Shown: piece after piece, positions 7,726 to 16,001 of the stretch | Numbering within the stretch: the first letter of the stretch is position 1 | Layout: each line of letters begins with the position of its first letter | Assembly (NCBI RefSeq): GCF_003391055.1 | Contig: NZ_QUAJ01000004.1 | Span: 62,001 to 126,000, forward strand | DNA length: 64,000 nucleotides | Origin: Psychrilyobacter piezotolerans | GTDB lineage: Bacteria; Fusobacteriota; Fusobacteriia; Fusobacteriales; Fusobacteriaceae | Direction: 5' to 3' | The notes under the pieces: generated by a model | Told to the model about the DNA's origin: nothing | Databases searched by the model: none | The model's input: only the letters and a program-made list of their open reading frames with translations | Position numbers and translations under genes: made by a program

Positions 7726-7931
7726 AAGCTTATCACCTCCCTTTTCTATTTCTACTTGGCATATAAAATATACAATAATAAGTTTTATTTGTAAAATTAT
7801 TTATTATTTAAAATTTACATTTAGAGTTTATTTAGTATGCTGTATTTTGCTAAAGATAAATTTGATGGAGAGATCTACAAAGGTAATAAATTTTGTAAGG
7901 TGAAACCTAGGTAAAACTAATTAGTATAAAC

Positions 7932-7963
7932 AAAAAAGTCTACCTTAATTGGTAGACTTTTCT
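7932..7963. terminator. Bidirectional hairpin terminator
   Basis: AAAAGTCTACC-TTAATT-GGTAGACTTTT is near-perfectly symmetric with A and T flanks, so it can work on either strand. It sits just before the tandem TTTTAGGAGCA motif. Confidence 0.8.
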
Positions 7964-7974
7964 TGTTAAATATA

Positions 7975-7996
7975 TTTTAGGAGCATTTTAGGAGCA
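7975..7996 (+). repeat. Tandem 11-bp motif TTTTAGGAGCA x2
   Basis: Two exact, adjacent copies. Related text (TTTTTAGGAGNGC) occurs inside repeat copies A and B. Short directly repeated motifs of this kind occur at integrase arm sites of prophages. Since phage genes end just upstream, this could mark the right attachment end; no integrase is visible here to confirm. Confidence 0.5.
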
Positions 7997-8167
7997 TTAA
8001 TTTAAAATTTTGTTTTTAAACCTTTATTTTCAAGTGTTGTACAGGGCATAATACTATATCCGCCATATAATAACAAGTGCAGGGAAAATACTTATTTTTA
8101 ATAACCCCTTTTCAATATCACTCCACTTGCCTTTGAATTTTATCCCGATTAATTTTTATTTATTTCA
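7997..8167. other. Non-coding stretch, presumed prophage-chromosome junction
   Basis: No supported gene between the small membrane-protein region and the nucleotidyltransferase gene. A direct-repeat core for an attachment site could not be identified without the left end of the prophage. Confidence 0.4.
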
Positions 8168-8197
8168 TTGCATTTAAAAATAGAATATTGTTATAAT
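8168..8197 (+). promoter_or_regulatory. Promoter of the nucleotidyltransferase-fold gene
   Basis: TTGCAT at 8168-8173 and TATAAT at 8192-8197 with 18-bp spacing, about 35 bp before the start codon, which has an AGAGGTG site. Confidence 0.6.
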
Positions 8198-8231
8198 AAA
8201 TCTACTATATAACTTTATTTAGAGGTGCATA

Positions 8232-8720
8232 ATGAATAACCAGCTGGAATTTATTTTAAAAAAAATTGCTAAATTATTAAATGATCAAAATATTAATTGG
8301 GCTGTAGGAGCGTCAATAATGTTAAACTATTATGGGATAATTCAGGGCCCTAGAGATATTGATATTTTAATTGATTTAAAAGATCTTAATAAATTAGATA
8401 ATGTTTTATCTAAAATAGGCGAAAAAAAAGAAAGGCTTCCTAATAAAATCTATAAAACTAGATATTTTTATGAGTATGTTATTGATGGAATAGAAATAGA
8501 TGTTATGGGAGGACTATGCATCTGTTTTAATGGAAAAGATCATCCTTTTGATTTTACCAGAGACTCTATTGGAGATTTTATGGAGATTGATAATATAAAA
8601 ATTCCTTTGGCTAAATTAAGTGACTGGTATAAAATCTATAAATTACTGCCTGATAGAGAGGATAAAGTTACTCTGATAAAAGAATATATGGAAAAAATAT
8701 ACCCTAAAAAGGACAAGTGA
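8232..8720 (+). CDS. Nucleotidyltransferase-fold protein (MNT/AbiEii-like)
   Basis: The 162-residue protein shows the polymerase-beta nucleotidyltransferase pattern: NWAVGASIMLNYYGI (the G-S helix), then RDIDILIDL (paired aspartates), then IEIDVMGG (third acidic strand). This is close to the MNT/AbiEii type used by toxin-antitoxin and defence systems, and also to sugar or RNA-modifying transferases. No HEPN or AbiEi partner lies beside it, so its substrate and whether it is a toxin remain unknown. It sits alone at the prophage edge with its own promoter and terminator, which fits a transferred accessory gene. Confidence 0.75.
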   Translation: MNNQLEFILKKIAKLLNDQNINWAVGASIMLNYYGIIQGPRDIDILIDLKDLNKLDNVLSKIGEKKERLPNKIYKTRYFYEYVIDGIEIDVMGGLCICFNGKDHPFDFTRDSIGDFMEIDNIKIPLAKLSDWYKIYKLLPDREDKVTLIKEYMEKIYPKKDK

Positions 8721-8746
8721 TAATCTAAATCTATTTGTCTTTTTTT
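8706..8746 (+). terminator. Terminator overlapping a gene end
   Basis: AAAAAGGACAA pairs with TTTGTCTTTTTTT across a loop that includes the stop codon of the nucleotidyltransferase-fold gene. Confidence 0.65.
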
Positions 8747-9263
8747 AGTTTGTAACTTTGATTTTTAAGGCTACACTCACCTTTATTCTTGGTCTAAATT
8801 ATGATTAAGATTTAAACTTGCTTAGAAAGGAAATCAGAGGTATTAGTATTTTAAATTGAAAGAAAAAATCTCGACTAAAAACTTAGTCACGAATTACACG
8901 AAGGAAATGAAAAAGAGAATATAAAGAGCATTTAAACCTTAGCGTTCTTTTTAGTTATTGCTTAGTGAGCTTTGAGTCGAAAGGTAAGTTCTAAAGATAA
9001 AATTTGAAAAGAAAGGCAGTGTCAAAAGAAGGTTTTAGTCAGCGTCAAGCTTTTAAATTTTTGTAATCTGCCTTCTACTGATTGCTTATCAGCTATATAT
9101 TATTAGTTATAAAATGATTGTTGTCAGCTTTTAAGATGAAACCATCAAAAAAAATACATTTCTCAAAAAAGACTTCCATATATCCCCAAAAAAAAGTATA
9201 ATATTATGTACAAAAAAAAGAAATGATAACATTTATATAAACTATAATAATTGGAGGAGTGGG
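8747..9263. other. Non-coding stretch with dispersed CACGAATTACACGAAG text
   Basis: No gene is supported in about 500 bases. CACGAATTACACGAAGG lies at 8888-8904 and ATTTAAACCTTAG near 8930. Similar fragments recur at 44149-44160 (CCACGAATTACA) and about 14968-14980 (TATAAACCTTAG). The stretch ends with an AT-rich promoter region and GGAGGAG before the asparaginase start. Confidence 0.5.
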
Positions 9264-10649
9264 ATGAAAAAAGTACTAGTAATTAATACCGGCGGGACCA
9301 TTGGAATGGTTCATATTGAGAAGGGAAATCCATTGAGTCCGTTAAAACCTGCAGAAGATTGGAATGAGATTGCGGCAAACTATCCGCTTTTAAATAATTT
9401 TGATACTGGATATATCCAGGTAAAGGAACTTATCGATTCTTCAGATATGAATCCGGATATTTGGATTGAGATAGCCCAGATAATAGAAGAAAGCTATGAT
9501 AAATACTGCGGATTTGTAGTCTTACACGGTACCGACACCATGGCCTTTACAGCTTCTGCCCTCTCATTTATGCTGAATAATTTAAGTAAGCCTGTGATCC
9601 TGACTGGATCTCAAGTACCCCTTGAAAATCCCAGAAGTGATGCCCTTCAAAACTTAGTAACAGCTATACAAATAGCCGGATCGGAGCTGTACAACATCAG
9701 TTTAGTCCCAGAAGTATCTATATTTTTTAGAGATCATCTCCTCAGGGGAAACAGGTCTAGAAAACTGGATGCAAGTAACTACTATGGTTTTTCAACTCCT
9801 AACTATCCAAATTTAGGAGTAGCAGGATCGGAGATAAAGATAGATAACTCAAAAATTAGAAAACCATCGGAAAAAGAGTTCTTTGTGGATTATTCAATGG
9901 ATACAAATGTATTAGTCTTTGATATATTTCCGGGATTCAACCCAGAAATATTAAAAAATATATTTAAAACCAATGATATCAAGGGACTCATCTTAAAAAC
10001 TTATGGAAATGGAAACGCTCCTACCAGTGATGCTTTCGTTTCTGTTATTGAAGAAATTGTAAAATCAGGTGTTACCGTTGTGAATATCAGCCAATGCCCT
10101 ACAGGGATGGTTAAGATGGGCCTATATGATGCCAGTACAAGGCTTTTAGATGCAGGTGTAGTCAGCGGTATGGATCTTACCCCAGAAGCAGCCATTGCCA
10201 AACTTATGCACCTTTTAGGCAGGGGGATGGACAATAAATCTATTGGAAATGCTATCCAACTGGATATCTGCGGGGAGCAGAGTCTGGATCTCCTTACTTA
10301 CAGGCTGGATGATGCAAATGAAGGAGTTACTTCAAAATCATTTGAGATAGTTCTTTCAAAGGAAATAGATCCCTCTAAAATAAAGAGAACCAGATTTAGA
10401 GTAAGAAATATAAGTTCTTCCGATCCAATAGATTTAAGGGTAAGTATTAAAGGGGAGACAGAGCTGCCCCTTAAAAATTCTATAAAAACTCTAACCAGGG
10501 ATGGGGAAACAGCTGATTTTTTAATCAGTTTCGATCATTCTACAGCTCAAATTTTGGAAAAAGGTACAAAAATTTATTTCAATATGGAATCCCAGAGAAA
10601 AATTTCTTGGGACAGGGTAGTCTTTGAAATCTTCATAGACAAGTATTAA
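9264..10649 (+). CDS. L-asparaginase with C-terminal beta-rich extension
   Basis: Residues 1 to about 340 form a type I asparaginase: the first catalytic Thr in INTGGTIGM, the second in VLHGTDTMAFTAS, and TGSQVPL typical of the AnsA group. It hydrolyses asparagine to aspartate and ammonia, probably in the cytoplasm since no signal peptide is seen. The protein is 461 residues, about 120 longer than usual; the extra C-terminal part (from about 345, ICGEQSLDLLTYRLDD onward) looks beta-rich and is unrecognised. Aspartase and malic enzyme 10 kb away and fumarase 23 kb away would carry the product to pyruvate. Confidence 0.92.
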   Translation: MKKVLVINTGGTIGMVHIEKGNPLSPLKPAEDWNEIAANYPLLNNFDTGYIQVKELIDSSDMNPDIWIEIAQIIEESYDKYCGFVVLHGTDTMAFTASALSFMLNNLSKPVILTGSQVPLENPRSDALQNLVTAIQIAGSELYNISLVPEVSIFFRDHLLRGNRSRKLDASNYYGFSTPNYPNLGVAGSEIKIDNSKIRKPSEKEFFVDYSMDTNVLVFDIFPGFNPEILKNIFKTNDIKGLILKTYGNGNAPTSDAFVSVIEEIVKSGVTVVNISQCPTGMVKMGLYDASTRLLDAGVVSGMDLTPEAAIAKLMHLLGRGMDNKSIGNAIQLDICGEQSLDLLTYRLDDANEGVTSKSFEIVLSKEIDPSKIKRTRFRVRNISSSDPIDLRVSIKGETELPLKNSIKTLTRDGETADFLISFDHSTAQILEKGTKIYFNMESQRKISWDRVVFEIFIDKY

Positions 10650-10655
10650 AAACGA

Positions 10656-10703
10656 AAAGGCGATAAATTTAAGTATACATACTTAAATTTATCACCTTTT
10701 TTT
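10656..10703. terminator. Bidirectional terminator between convergent genes
   Basis: GATAAATTTAAGTATA and TACTTAAATTTATC form a long AT-rich stem with flanking AAAAGG and CCTTTTTTT. It serves the asparaginase gene and the convergent lipoprotein gene. Confidence 0.8.
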
Positions 10704-11206
10704 TACTCCTCATCCACCTCGTAGCTAATCCTGCCTATAACACTTCCGTCCTTTCCATAGGAAACAGCATCTCCAATCATATTGTCATCTTTGAATCGGA
10801 CTTCAAATTTAATAGCTGAATTTTCATAGTATTCTGTAAGAATCCCGTTTAACTGTCCATTCCTGTAATTTTCCATTATTTTTTTATTCCCGTTGGAGTA
10901 ATACTGGTATTTTACACCATCTAATTTATTTTCAACAAACTTCATCTTTGATCTTAAATTTCCATTTTCATAGTAAGTTAAAAATTCTCCATGAAATTTT
11001 CCCTCTTTAAAAGTTCCAAGGGCTTTTTCATTTTTATTTTCATAGTAAGACCTTGCCTCACCTGTATAGAGTTTTTCATTTTTATAATAAAGACCATTTT
11101 TCTCCTTTAGATTGTTAAACTTTGTTTCCACAGTAAAAAAGTCAAGGCTGCTACACCCTCCTAGAACTAATAATACCAGAATAATAATAAATTGTTTTAA
11201 CTTCAT
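10703..11206 (-). CDS. MORN-repeat-like (YwqK-type) lipoprotein
   Basis: The 167-residue protein starts with a lipoprotein signal, LVLLVLGGC, with the lipidated Cys at residue 18. It then carries tandem repeats of about 21 residues of the form YYENGNLRSKMKFVENKLDG, found in MORN and YwqK-family proteins. In those families the repeats form an extended beta sheet for binding partners or lipids. The cell role here is unknown; it should sit on the periplasmic side of a membrane. GGGAGGTGG precedes the ATG. The YwqK label antitoxin in databases is weakly based and is not adopted here. Confidence 0.8.
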   Translation of the reverse strand: MKLKQFIIILVLLVLGGCSSLDFFTVETKFNNLKEKNGLYYKNEKLYTGEARSYYENKNEKALGTFKEGKFHGEFLTYYENGNLRSKMKFVENKLDGVKYQYYSNGNKKIMENYRNGQLNGILTEYYENSAIKFEVRFKDDNMIGDAVSYGKDGSVIGRISYEVDEE

Positions 11207-11265
11207 ATTCCACCTCCCTGTTTATTATACAGTTTTTAAAAAATTATTTCCAGGCTAATTTTAAG

Positions 11266-11294
11266 TTGAATTTATTATTTTTTTCTACTATACT
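11266..11294 (+). promoter_or_regulatory. Promoter of the coiled-coil gene
   Basis: TTGAAT at 11266-11271 and TATACT at 11289-11294 with 17-bp spacing, 30 bp before the start codon. Confidence 0.6.
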
Positions 11295-11324
11295 TATAAT
11301 AAAAGAAAGAATATGGAGGAGTGT

Positions 11325-12128
11325 ATGAGTTTATTTGGAAGAAAAGAAAAAGAAAAAATAGCTGAGTTAAATATCCTAATCGATGGTTTAGAAAAAGAAA
11401 TAATAAAGATCAAGGCCAAAGAGGAACAGCTGGCAGATACCATCCAGAAAAAAGATATAAAAATAGAAAAATTATCCAAATCTCCCCATGACAGACAATT
11501 TGAGAAAATCACCTTGGAATTTGACAAGGTTAAAATAGAAAATACAGACCTGAAAAGATTGAATGAAAATTTAAAGTTGGAAAATAAAAAATTAATCGCT
11601 GAAAATCATGAAATAATTGAAAAAATCACAAAAATTGAAAAGATGGCAGATAGTTTAAGGGAAGAAAACGAGACTTTAAAACAACCTAAAATCAAGAGAG
11701 AAAAGCCCAGGTATAGAGTTTTAATCAAGGATCTTTATTCAGCTAGAAAACATGATGAATTCAAGAAGATCTGTGAAAATTCAGGGCTTATATATGTAAA
11801 TGAACTGGAAAATTTAAATTTTGAAAAATTAATAGAAGATGGGATCTCCAAAACAAAAATAAATAATGCTAAAGATGAGTATATCAAATTTAAAAATGGA
11901 GAATTTAATTCAGAGATAGAGGAATACTTAGTATACGGACATAAGATATCCAAGGTATTTTTCAGATATAGAAGTTTTGTTTCCTACTTGATGGAAACAG
12001 GAATAAAGTATATCTGCCAATTGGAAAACTTTGATTTTGAAGGTTTAAAAGGGGAGAATTTTACCCCTGCACAGATAGAAAAATTAAAAGAAAAGATAAC
12101 TGAATATAATAAATTGAGAAAAAAATAA
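11325..12128 (+). CDS. Coiled-coil protein with duplicated C-terminal helical motif
   Basis: The start is set at 11325, with GGAGG 5 nt upstream; an ATG 12 nt earlier overlaps that site. Residues 7-120 are a long charged coiled coil. After a KPRYR linker, a helical motif appears twice: residues 154-189 (GLIYVNELENLNFEKL...) and 226-261 (GIKYICQLENFDFEGL...). The two line up without gaps and share Y, LEN, F-E and L. This resembles small helix-hairpin or SAM-like modules. No known family is recognised. It is followed 18 bp later by threonine aldolase, so the two may be co-transcribed. Confidence 0.75.
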   Translation: MSLFGRKEKEKIAELNILIDGLEKEIIKIKAKEEQLADTIQKKDIKIEKLSKSPHDRQFEKITLEFDKVKIENTDLKRLNENLKLENKKLIAENHEIIEKITKIEKMADSLREENETLKQPKIKREKPRYRVLIKDLYSARKHDEFKKICENSGLIYVNELENLNFEKLIEDGISKTKINNAKDEYIKFKNGEFNSEIEEYLVYGHKISKVFFRYRSFVSYLMETGIKYICQLENFDFEGLKGENFTPAQIEKLKEKITEYNKLRKK

Positions 12129-12146
12129 TTTTTTTGGGGGGAAGGG

Positions 12147-13178
12147 ATGAAAAAAAGTTTTGCAAGTGACAACTATAGCGGGGTACACCCTAATATTATG
12201 AAGAGTTTAATGGAGGCCAATGGCGGGCACCAATCTCCATATGGAGGAGACGAATATACAGTAAAAGCCAAGAAAAAGTTCAATGAAATATTCGGCCCTG
12301 TAGAAACATTATTTGTATACAATGGAACTGCATCAAATGTTTTTGCCCTGGATATAATGAAGGAGATAGGCAGTGCCATTATCTGCCCTGAGACTGCTCA
12401 TATATTTACAGATGAGACCGGTTCAACAGCTAAGGTGACAGGAATGCAGATGTTAACTGTACCGACTACAGATGGTAAATTAGACATAGAAAAAGCTAAA
12501 AAGTACCTGTTATTTAAAGATACTTTTCATAGACCTAATCCATCTATTGTCTCAATCAGCCAGGCTACGGAAAATGGGACTATCTATACTTTGGATGAGA
12601 TCAAAGAGATCTCTGCTTTTGCTAAGAAACATGGAATGTATCTCCATATGGACGGGGCCAGAATTTCCAATGCAGCAGTGGCTTTAGGATGTTCATTGGA
12701 GGAGATGACAAGGGGGTGCGGAGTAGATATCCTTTCCTTTGGCGGAACTAAAAACGGGATTATGTTTGGGGAAGCTTTAGTCATATTCAATGAAGAATTA
12801 AAAAATAGAGTAAAAGAATTTGAATATCTCAGAAAACAAAATTTACAGCTGCATTCAAAGATGCGGTATATAGCGGTTCAATATCTGACTCTTTTAGAGG
12901 ACAACCTTTGGTATGAAAATGCTAAAATTGGAAATGAGATGGCAAAATATCTGGAAGGTGAACTCCTGAAACTTAATATCTCTATAACCAACGAGGTAAG
13001 GGGAAATACCCTATTTGCAATTTTACCTGAAAAAATTATAGAACCCCTGCAGGAATTTTGTTATTTCTACGTCTGGGATCCAAATACTTCAGAGGTAAGA
13101 TTCGTTATGTCCTTTGATATCTTAAAGGAGGATATAGACCTCTTTATAGAGAAAATGAAAGAATTAATGAGTAAGTAA
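12147..13178 (+). CDS. ltaE: Low-specificity L-threonine aldolase
   Basis: A 343-residue PLP enzyme of the threonine aldolase/beta-eliminating lyase family: DNYSGVHPNIM at the N-terminus, HIFTDETGS, HMDGARISNAAV, and the PLP lysine in SFGGTKNG. It splits L-threonine or allo-threonine into glycine and acetaldehyde. The length is standard. The ribosome site is GGGGGGAAGGG. It ends before a strong hairpin shared with the convergent SulP gene. Whether it prefers the allo form cannot be read from the sequence. Confidence 0.9.
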   Translation: MKKSFASDNYSGVHPNIMKSLMEANGGHQSPYGGDEYTVKAKKKFNEIFGPVETLFVYNGTASNVFALDIMKEIGSAIICPETAHIFTDETGSTAKVTGMQMLTVPTTDGKLDIEKAKKYLLFKDTFHRPNPSIVSISQATENGTIYTLDEIKEISAFAKKHGMYLHMDGARISNAAVALGCSLEEMTRGCGVDILSFGGTKNGIMFGEALVIFNEELKNRVKEFEYLRKQNLQLHSKMRYIAVQYLTLLEDNLWYENAKIGNEMAKYLEGELLKLNISITNEVRGNTLFAILPEKIIEPLQEFCYFYVWDPNTSEVRFVMSFDILKEDIDLFIEKMKELMSK

Positions 13179-13228
13179 GTTAGAATAATGTATTTATCTA
13201 GTCGGTTAATTACTCGGTTTAGCAATAA

Positions 13229-13267
13229 AAAATGAGGCTTGACCCAAAGGGTCAGCCTCATTTTTTT
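13229..13267. terminator. Hairpin terminator, mobile-looking copy 1
   Basis: AAAATGAGGCTTGACCC-AAA-GGGTCAGCCTCATTTTTTT, with one unpaired T in the left arm. The same hairpin occurs in reverse orientation at 56921-56967. It serves convergent genes. Confidence 0.85.
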
Positions 13268-13273
13268 ATTTAC

Positions 13274-14797
13274 TTATGCCAAGCTATCGTCTGCCACATG
13301 ATACTGAGGATCTTCAAATACATTTACCTCTATTATTTCCTCTGCATTTTTTAATAATACTAAACAATCCGGGCTGAGATGTTTTAGATGAATTTTTTTA
13401 TCTAACTCCCTATATTTTTCTGTGATGGCATTTATTGCCTCAATGGCAGAATGATCACTGATATGGGAATTAGCAAAATCAATATACACTTCTTTCGGAT
13501 CTTCCTTTGGAGTAAATATTTCCTTGAAACTTACTGCAGAACCAAAGAACAGCGGCCCATCCAATCTGTATATTTTTGCTCCATTTTCTTTAAATTCAAT
13601 TCTGGCACCAATTTTTTTACCTTTTTCCCAGGCAAAAATTAATGCTGAGATAATCACTCCGATGATAACTGCAAGAGCTAGGTCATGTAAAACAGTAATA
13701 ACTGCGACAATCAATATTATAACTATATCCTTTGTGGGAACTTTTTTTCTTAACTTTAAACTATCCCAGGCAAAGGTTTCTATAACTACCATAAACATTA
13801 CCCCTACAAGAGCTGCCAGTGGAATGATTTCGATTATTTTAGAACCGAATAAAACAAATGATAAAAGTGACAATGCTGTGGCAATTCCCGAAAGTCTTCC
13901 CCTACCATTACTTGTGATATTAACGATGGACTGACCGATCATGGCACAACCACCGGTACCACCCATAAATCCATTGAGGAGATTTCCTATTCCCTGTCCA
14001 ATGCACTCACGGTTTCCCTGCCCTCTGGTATCTGTAAGATCATCAACCAATGAAAGTGTCAATAGTGATTCGATAAGCCCGACCAGTGCTGCAGTTACTG
14101 CAAATGGAACTATGATCTCTAAAGTTTCAAGGTTCATTGGCAGGTTGGGAATATGAAATTGCGGCAATCCGCCAGATATTCCACCCTTTGCAAACTCTTT
14201 AACATTTGGCATATGAATACCTATTTTATTCAGCCACATAGCTAAACCGGTAGTTACTATTATTCCCACAAGAGATGCTGGTATAGCCTTTGTAAATTTT
14301 GGTAAAAAATGAACTATTGCCATAGTTAATACTACTAAAGCTATCATTACATACAGTTGTGCCCCTTCCATCAATTTCCCGTCAACTTTAAATTGATTTA
14401 ATTGAGCTAAGAAGATAACGATGGCTAAACCATTTACAAATCCAAGAATTACCGGATGTGGAATCATACGTGCAAATTTCCCTAATTTAAATACACCTGT
14501 CAGTATCTGTATTAATCCCATCAATACCACTGTGGCAAATAGGTATTCTACCCCGTGTCTAGCAACTAAAGCTACGAAAACTACCGCTACACTCCCTGCG
14601 GCTCCAGAGATCATCCCAGGTCGTCCCCCAAATATTGCAGCACAAAGACCGATGATAACCGATGCATGAAGACCTATTAATGGGTCGATCCCGGCTACAA
14701 AGGCAAAAGCTATAACTTCTGGAACTAAAGCTAAAGCTACTGTAAGACCTGCAAGAACTTCATTCTTGAGGTTTATATTACGAATTATTGATATCAT
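13274..14797 (-). CDS. SulP-family anion transporter with STAS domain
   Basis: A 507-residue transporter: about 12 hydrophobic segments from residue 10 to 390 with SulP landmarks (LTVALALVPEVIAFAFVAG, then GGRPGMISGAAGS, then QGIGNLLNGFMGGTGGCAMI), then a C-terminal STAS domain (about 410-500, VYIDFANSHISDHSAIEAI). The family moves sulfate, bicarbonate or dicarboxylates; the substrate cannot be told here. Single gene with a GGAGG site; a 370-bp non-coding stretch precedes it. Confidence 0.9.
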   Translation of the reverse strand: MISIIRNINLKNEVLAGLTVALALVPEVIAFAFVAGIDPLIGLHASVIIGLCAAIFGGRPGMISGAAGSVAVVFVALVARHGVEYLFATVVLMGLIQILTGVFKLGKFARMIPHPVILGFVNGLAIVIFLAQLNQFKVDGKLMEGAQLYVMIALVVLTMAIVHFLPKFTKAIPASLVGIIVTTGLAMWLNKIGIHMPNVKEFAKGGISGGLPQFHIPNLPMNLETLEIIVPFAVTAALVGLIESLLTLSLVDDLTDTRGQGNRECIGQGIGNLLNGFMGGTGGCAMIGQSIVNITSNGRGRLSGIATALSLLSFVLFGSKIIEIIPLAALVGVMFMVVIETFAWDSLKLRKKVPTKDIVIILIVAVITVLHDLALAVIIGVIISALIFAWEKGKKIGARIEFKENGAKIYRLDGPLFFGSAVSFKEIFTPKEDPKEVYIDFANSHISDHSAIEAINAITEKYRELDKKIHLKHLSPDCLVLLKNAEEIIEVNVFEDPQYHVADDSLA

Positions 14798-15168
14798 TTT
14801 TCCTCCCTATTTTTTGAAAACATATAATTTTATATACAAACTGTATTATATCATTTTTTCAAGACTTTTTCAACTAATCTTAAATAATTCTTAGAAATAA
14901 AAATTTAGACACATATTAATTTTTTTTTAACCTTGGACACAAAGAATAAAAAAGTACACAAAGGGTATATAAACCTTAGTAATCTTTCGGTTGTTGACCC
15001 TTGCGGTTACTTCGTGAACTTAGTGTAAAAGATTTTAATTGGTGTAAATTAGTGGCAAAGAAATAGAAAAGGTCTGATTTTGTCTGTATTATACATTTAA
15101 TTTTTTTCTTTGAGTATAAAAAAAAATTAATACTCGTATATCTGTCAGATTTTAGTCGGTAAAAAAAC
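14798..15168. other. Intergenic stretch with dispersed repeat fragments
   Basis: No gene is supported. It holds TTAATACTCGTATAT near 15128 and AGATTTTAGTCGGTA at about 15150-15164, both recurring near 40890-40950. It also holds GTGTAAATTAGTGGCAAAG at 15042-15060, whose reverse complement resembles TTTTTGCCACTAATCTACAC at about 42566-42585. These look like scattered remains of one intergenic repeat family. Confidence 0.55.
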
Positions 15169-15169
15169 A

Positions 15170-15192
15170 TAGGGTAGAAAATCTACCCTATT
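15170..15192 (-). terminator. Terminator of plsC
   Basis: ATAGGGTAG-AAAAT-CTACCCTAT; on the minus strand it is followed by a T-rich run just after the plsC stop. Confidence 0.8.
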
Positions 15193-15194
15193 AC

Positions 15195-15923
15195 TTATTT
15201 ATTATAGTTGTTTACGATTACTTCCTTGACTACATTATGGATATTTTTCAGACCTTCTCTGTCATAATCTTTGGTATCTACTACCTTACCAATGATTAAT
15301 TTCACATTTTTATTTTTAAACATCTTAATGCTCTTTTTATTTTGAATATCGTAGGTACCCTTCAGAGTGATTGGGATAATTTTTGCTTTAGAGTCAATGG
15401 CTACCTTAAATCCGCCATTTTTAAATTCTCCTATCTCACCACTATCGGATCTAGTTCCTTCAGGGAAAATCAGCATAGGATAACCCTCTTTGATAAATTT
15501 TACGGATTTTCTTATAGCCTTTATTCCTTCTCTGGGATTTTTCCTGTCTATAAATATAGAGTTAGTCAGAGGTATCCAGGTTTTAAAAAACATCCAAGTT
15601 TCCATCTCTTTCTTAGCCATAAATCCGGGTACAAAAGGAAAGTATCCTTGAATAACAGGAATATCTATATTACTTTGGTGGTTAGAGATCAAAACCATTG
15701 GCTCCTCCATAGAAAGACTTTTAAACTCCTCCTCATCTTCATAGATTACCTCTACCACAGCATTGGTCCTCTCAATAATTCCCCTTCCAAATCCTCTAAA
15801 TAGATCTCTGGCATAGAAGACACGATCTTTTTCAACCTCTATTTTTTTCACCTTAGATAGTTTAAATATATTTAATTTTAAAAAGTATAAAAACCCAAAT
15901 AATGTTACTCTTAATAATGTCAT
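15195..15923 (-). CDS. plsC: 1-acyl-sn-glycerol-3-phosphate acyltransferase
   Basis: The 242-residue protein has the LPLAT motifs in order: NHQSNIDIPV (the H-x4-D catalytic pair), FIDRKNPREG, and FPEGTRSDSGEIG. It transfers an acyl chain to lysophosphatidic acid, giving phosphatidic acid at the inner membrane face. One hydrophobic segment lies near the N-terminus. Cardiolipin synthase follows upstream on the same strand 78 bp away, so phospholipid genes are grouped here. Confidence 0.92.
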   Translation of the reverse strand: MTLLRVTLFGFLYFLKLNIFKLSKVKKIEVEKDRVFYARDLFRGFGRGIIERTNAVVEVIYEDEEEFKSLSMEEPMVLISNHQSNIDIPVIQGYFPFVPGFMAKKEMETWMFFKTWIPLTNSIFIDRKNPREGIKAIRKSVKFIKEGYPMLIFPEGTRSDSGEIGEFKNGGFKVAIDSKAKIIPITLKGTYDIQNKKSIKMFKNKNVKLIIGKVVDTKDYDREGLKNIHNVVKEVIVNNYNK

Positions 15924-16001
15924 TACGAACCTCCAAACTTATAAATTACACCTGTCATCTTAACACGTTAAGTCAGCAAAGTCAAAGGATATCAGCTTTT
16001 T

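Noticed and set aside
7664-7903. 79-codon open frame on the plus strand
   Set aside because: No ribosome site, random-looking hydrophobic text, and antisense to the stronger minus-strand signals at 7725 and 7740.
8232-8720. Complete toxin-antitoxin system
   Set aside because: The fold suits MNT/AbiEii proteins, but no HEPN or AbiEi partner lies next to it, so only the single gene is reported.
10703-11206. Antitoxin reading for the YwqK-like protein
   Set aside because: The database label rests on weak context; here it is an exported lipoprotein with no toxin neighbour.
13524-14669. Several plus-strand open frames over the SulP gene
   Set aside because: Shadows of the strongly supported minus-strand transporter; no ribosome sites and no family text.
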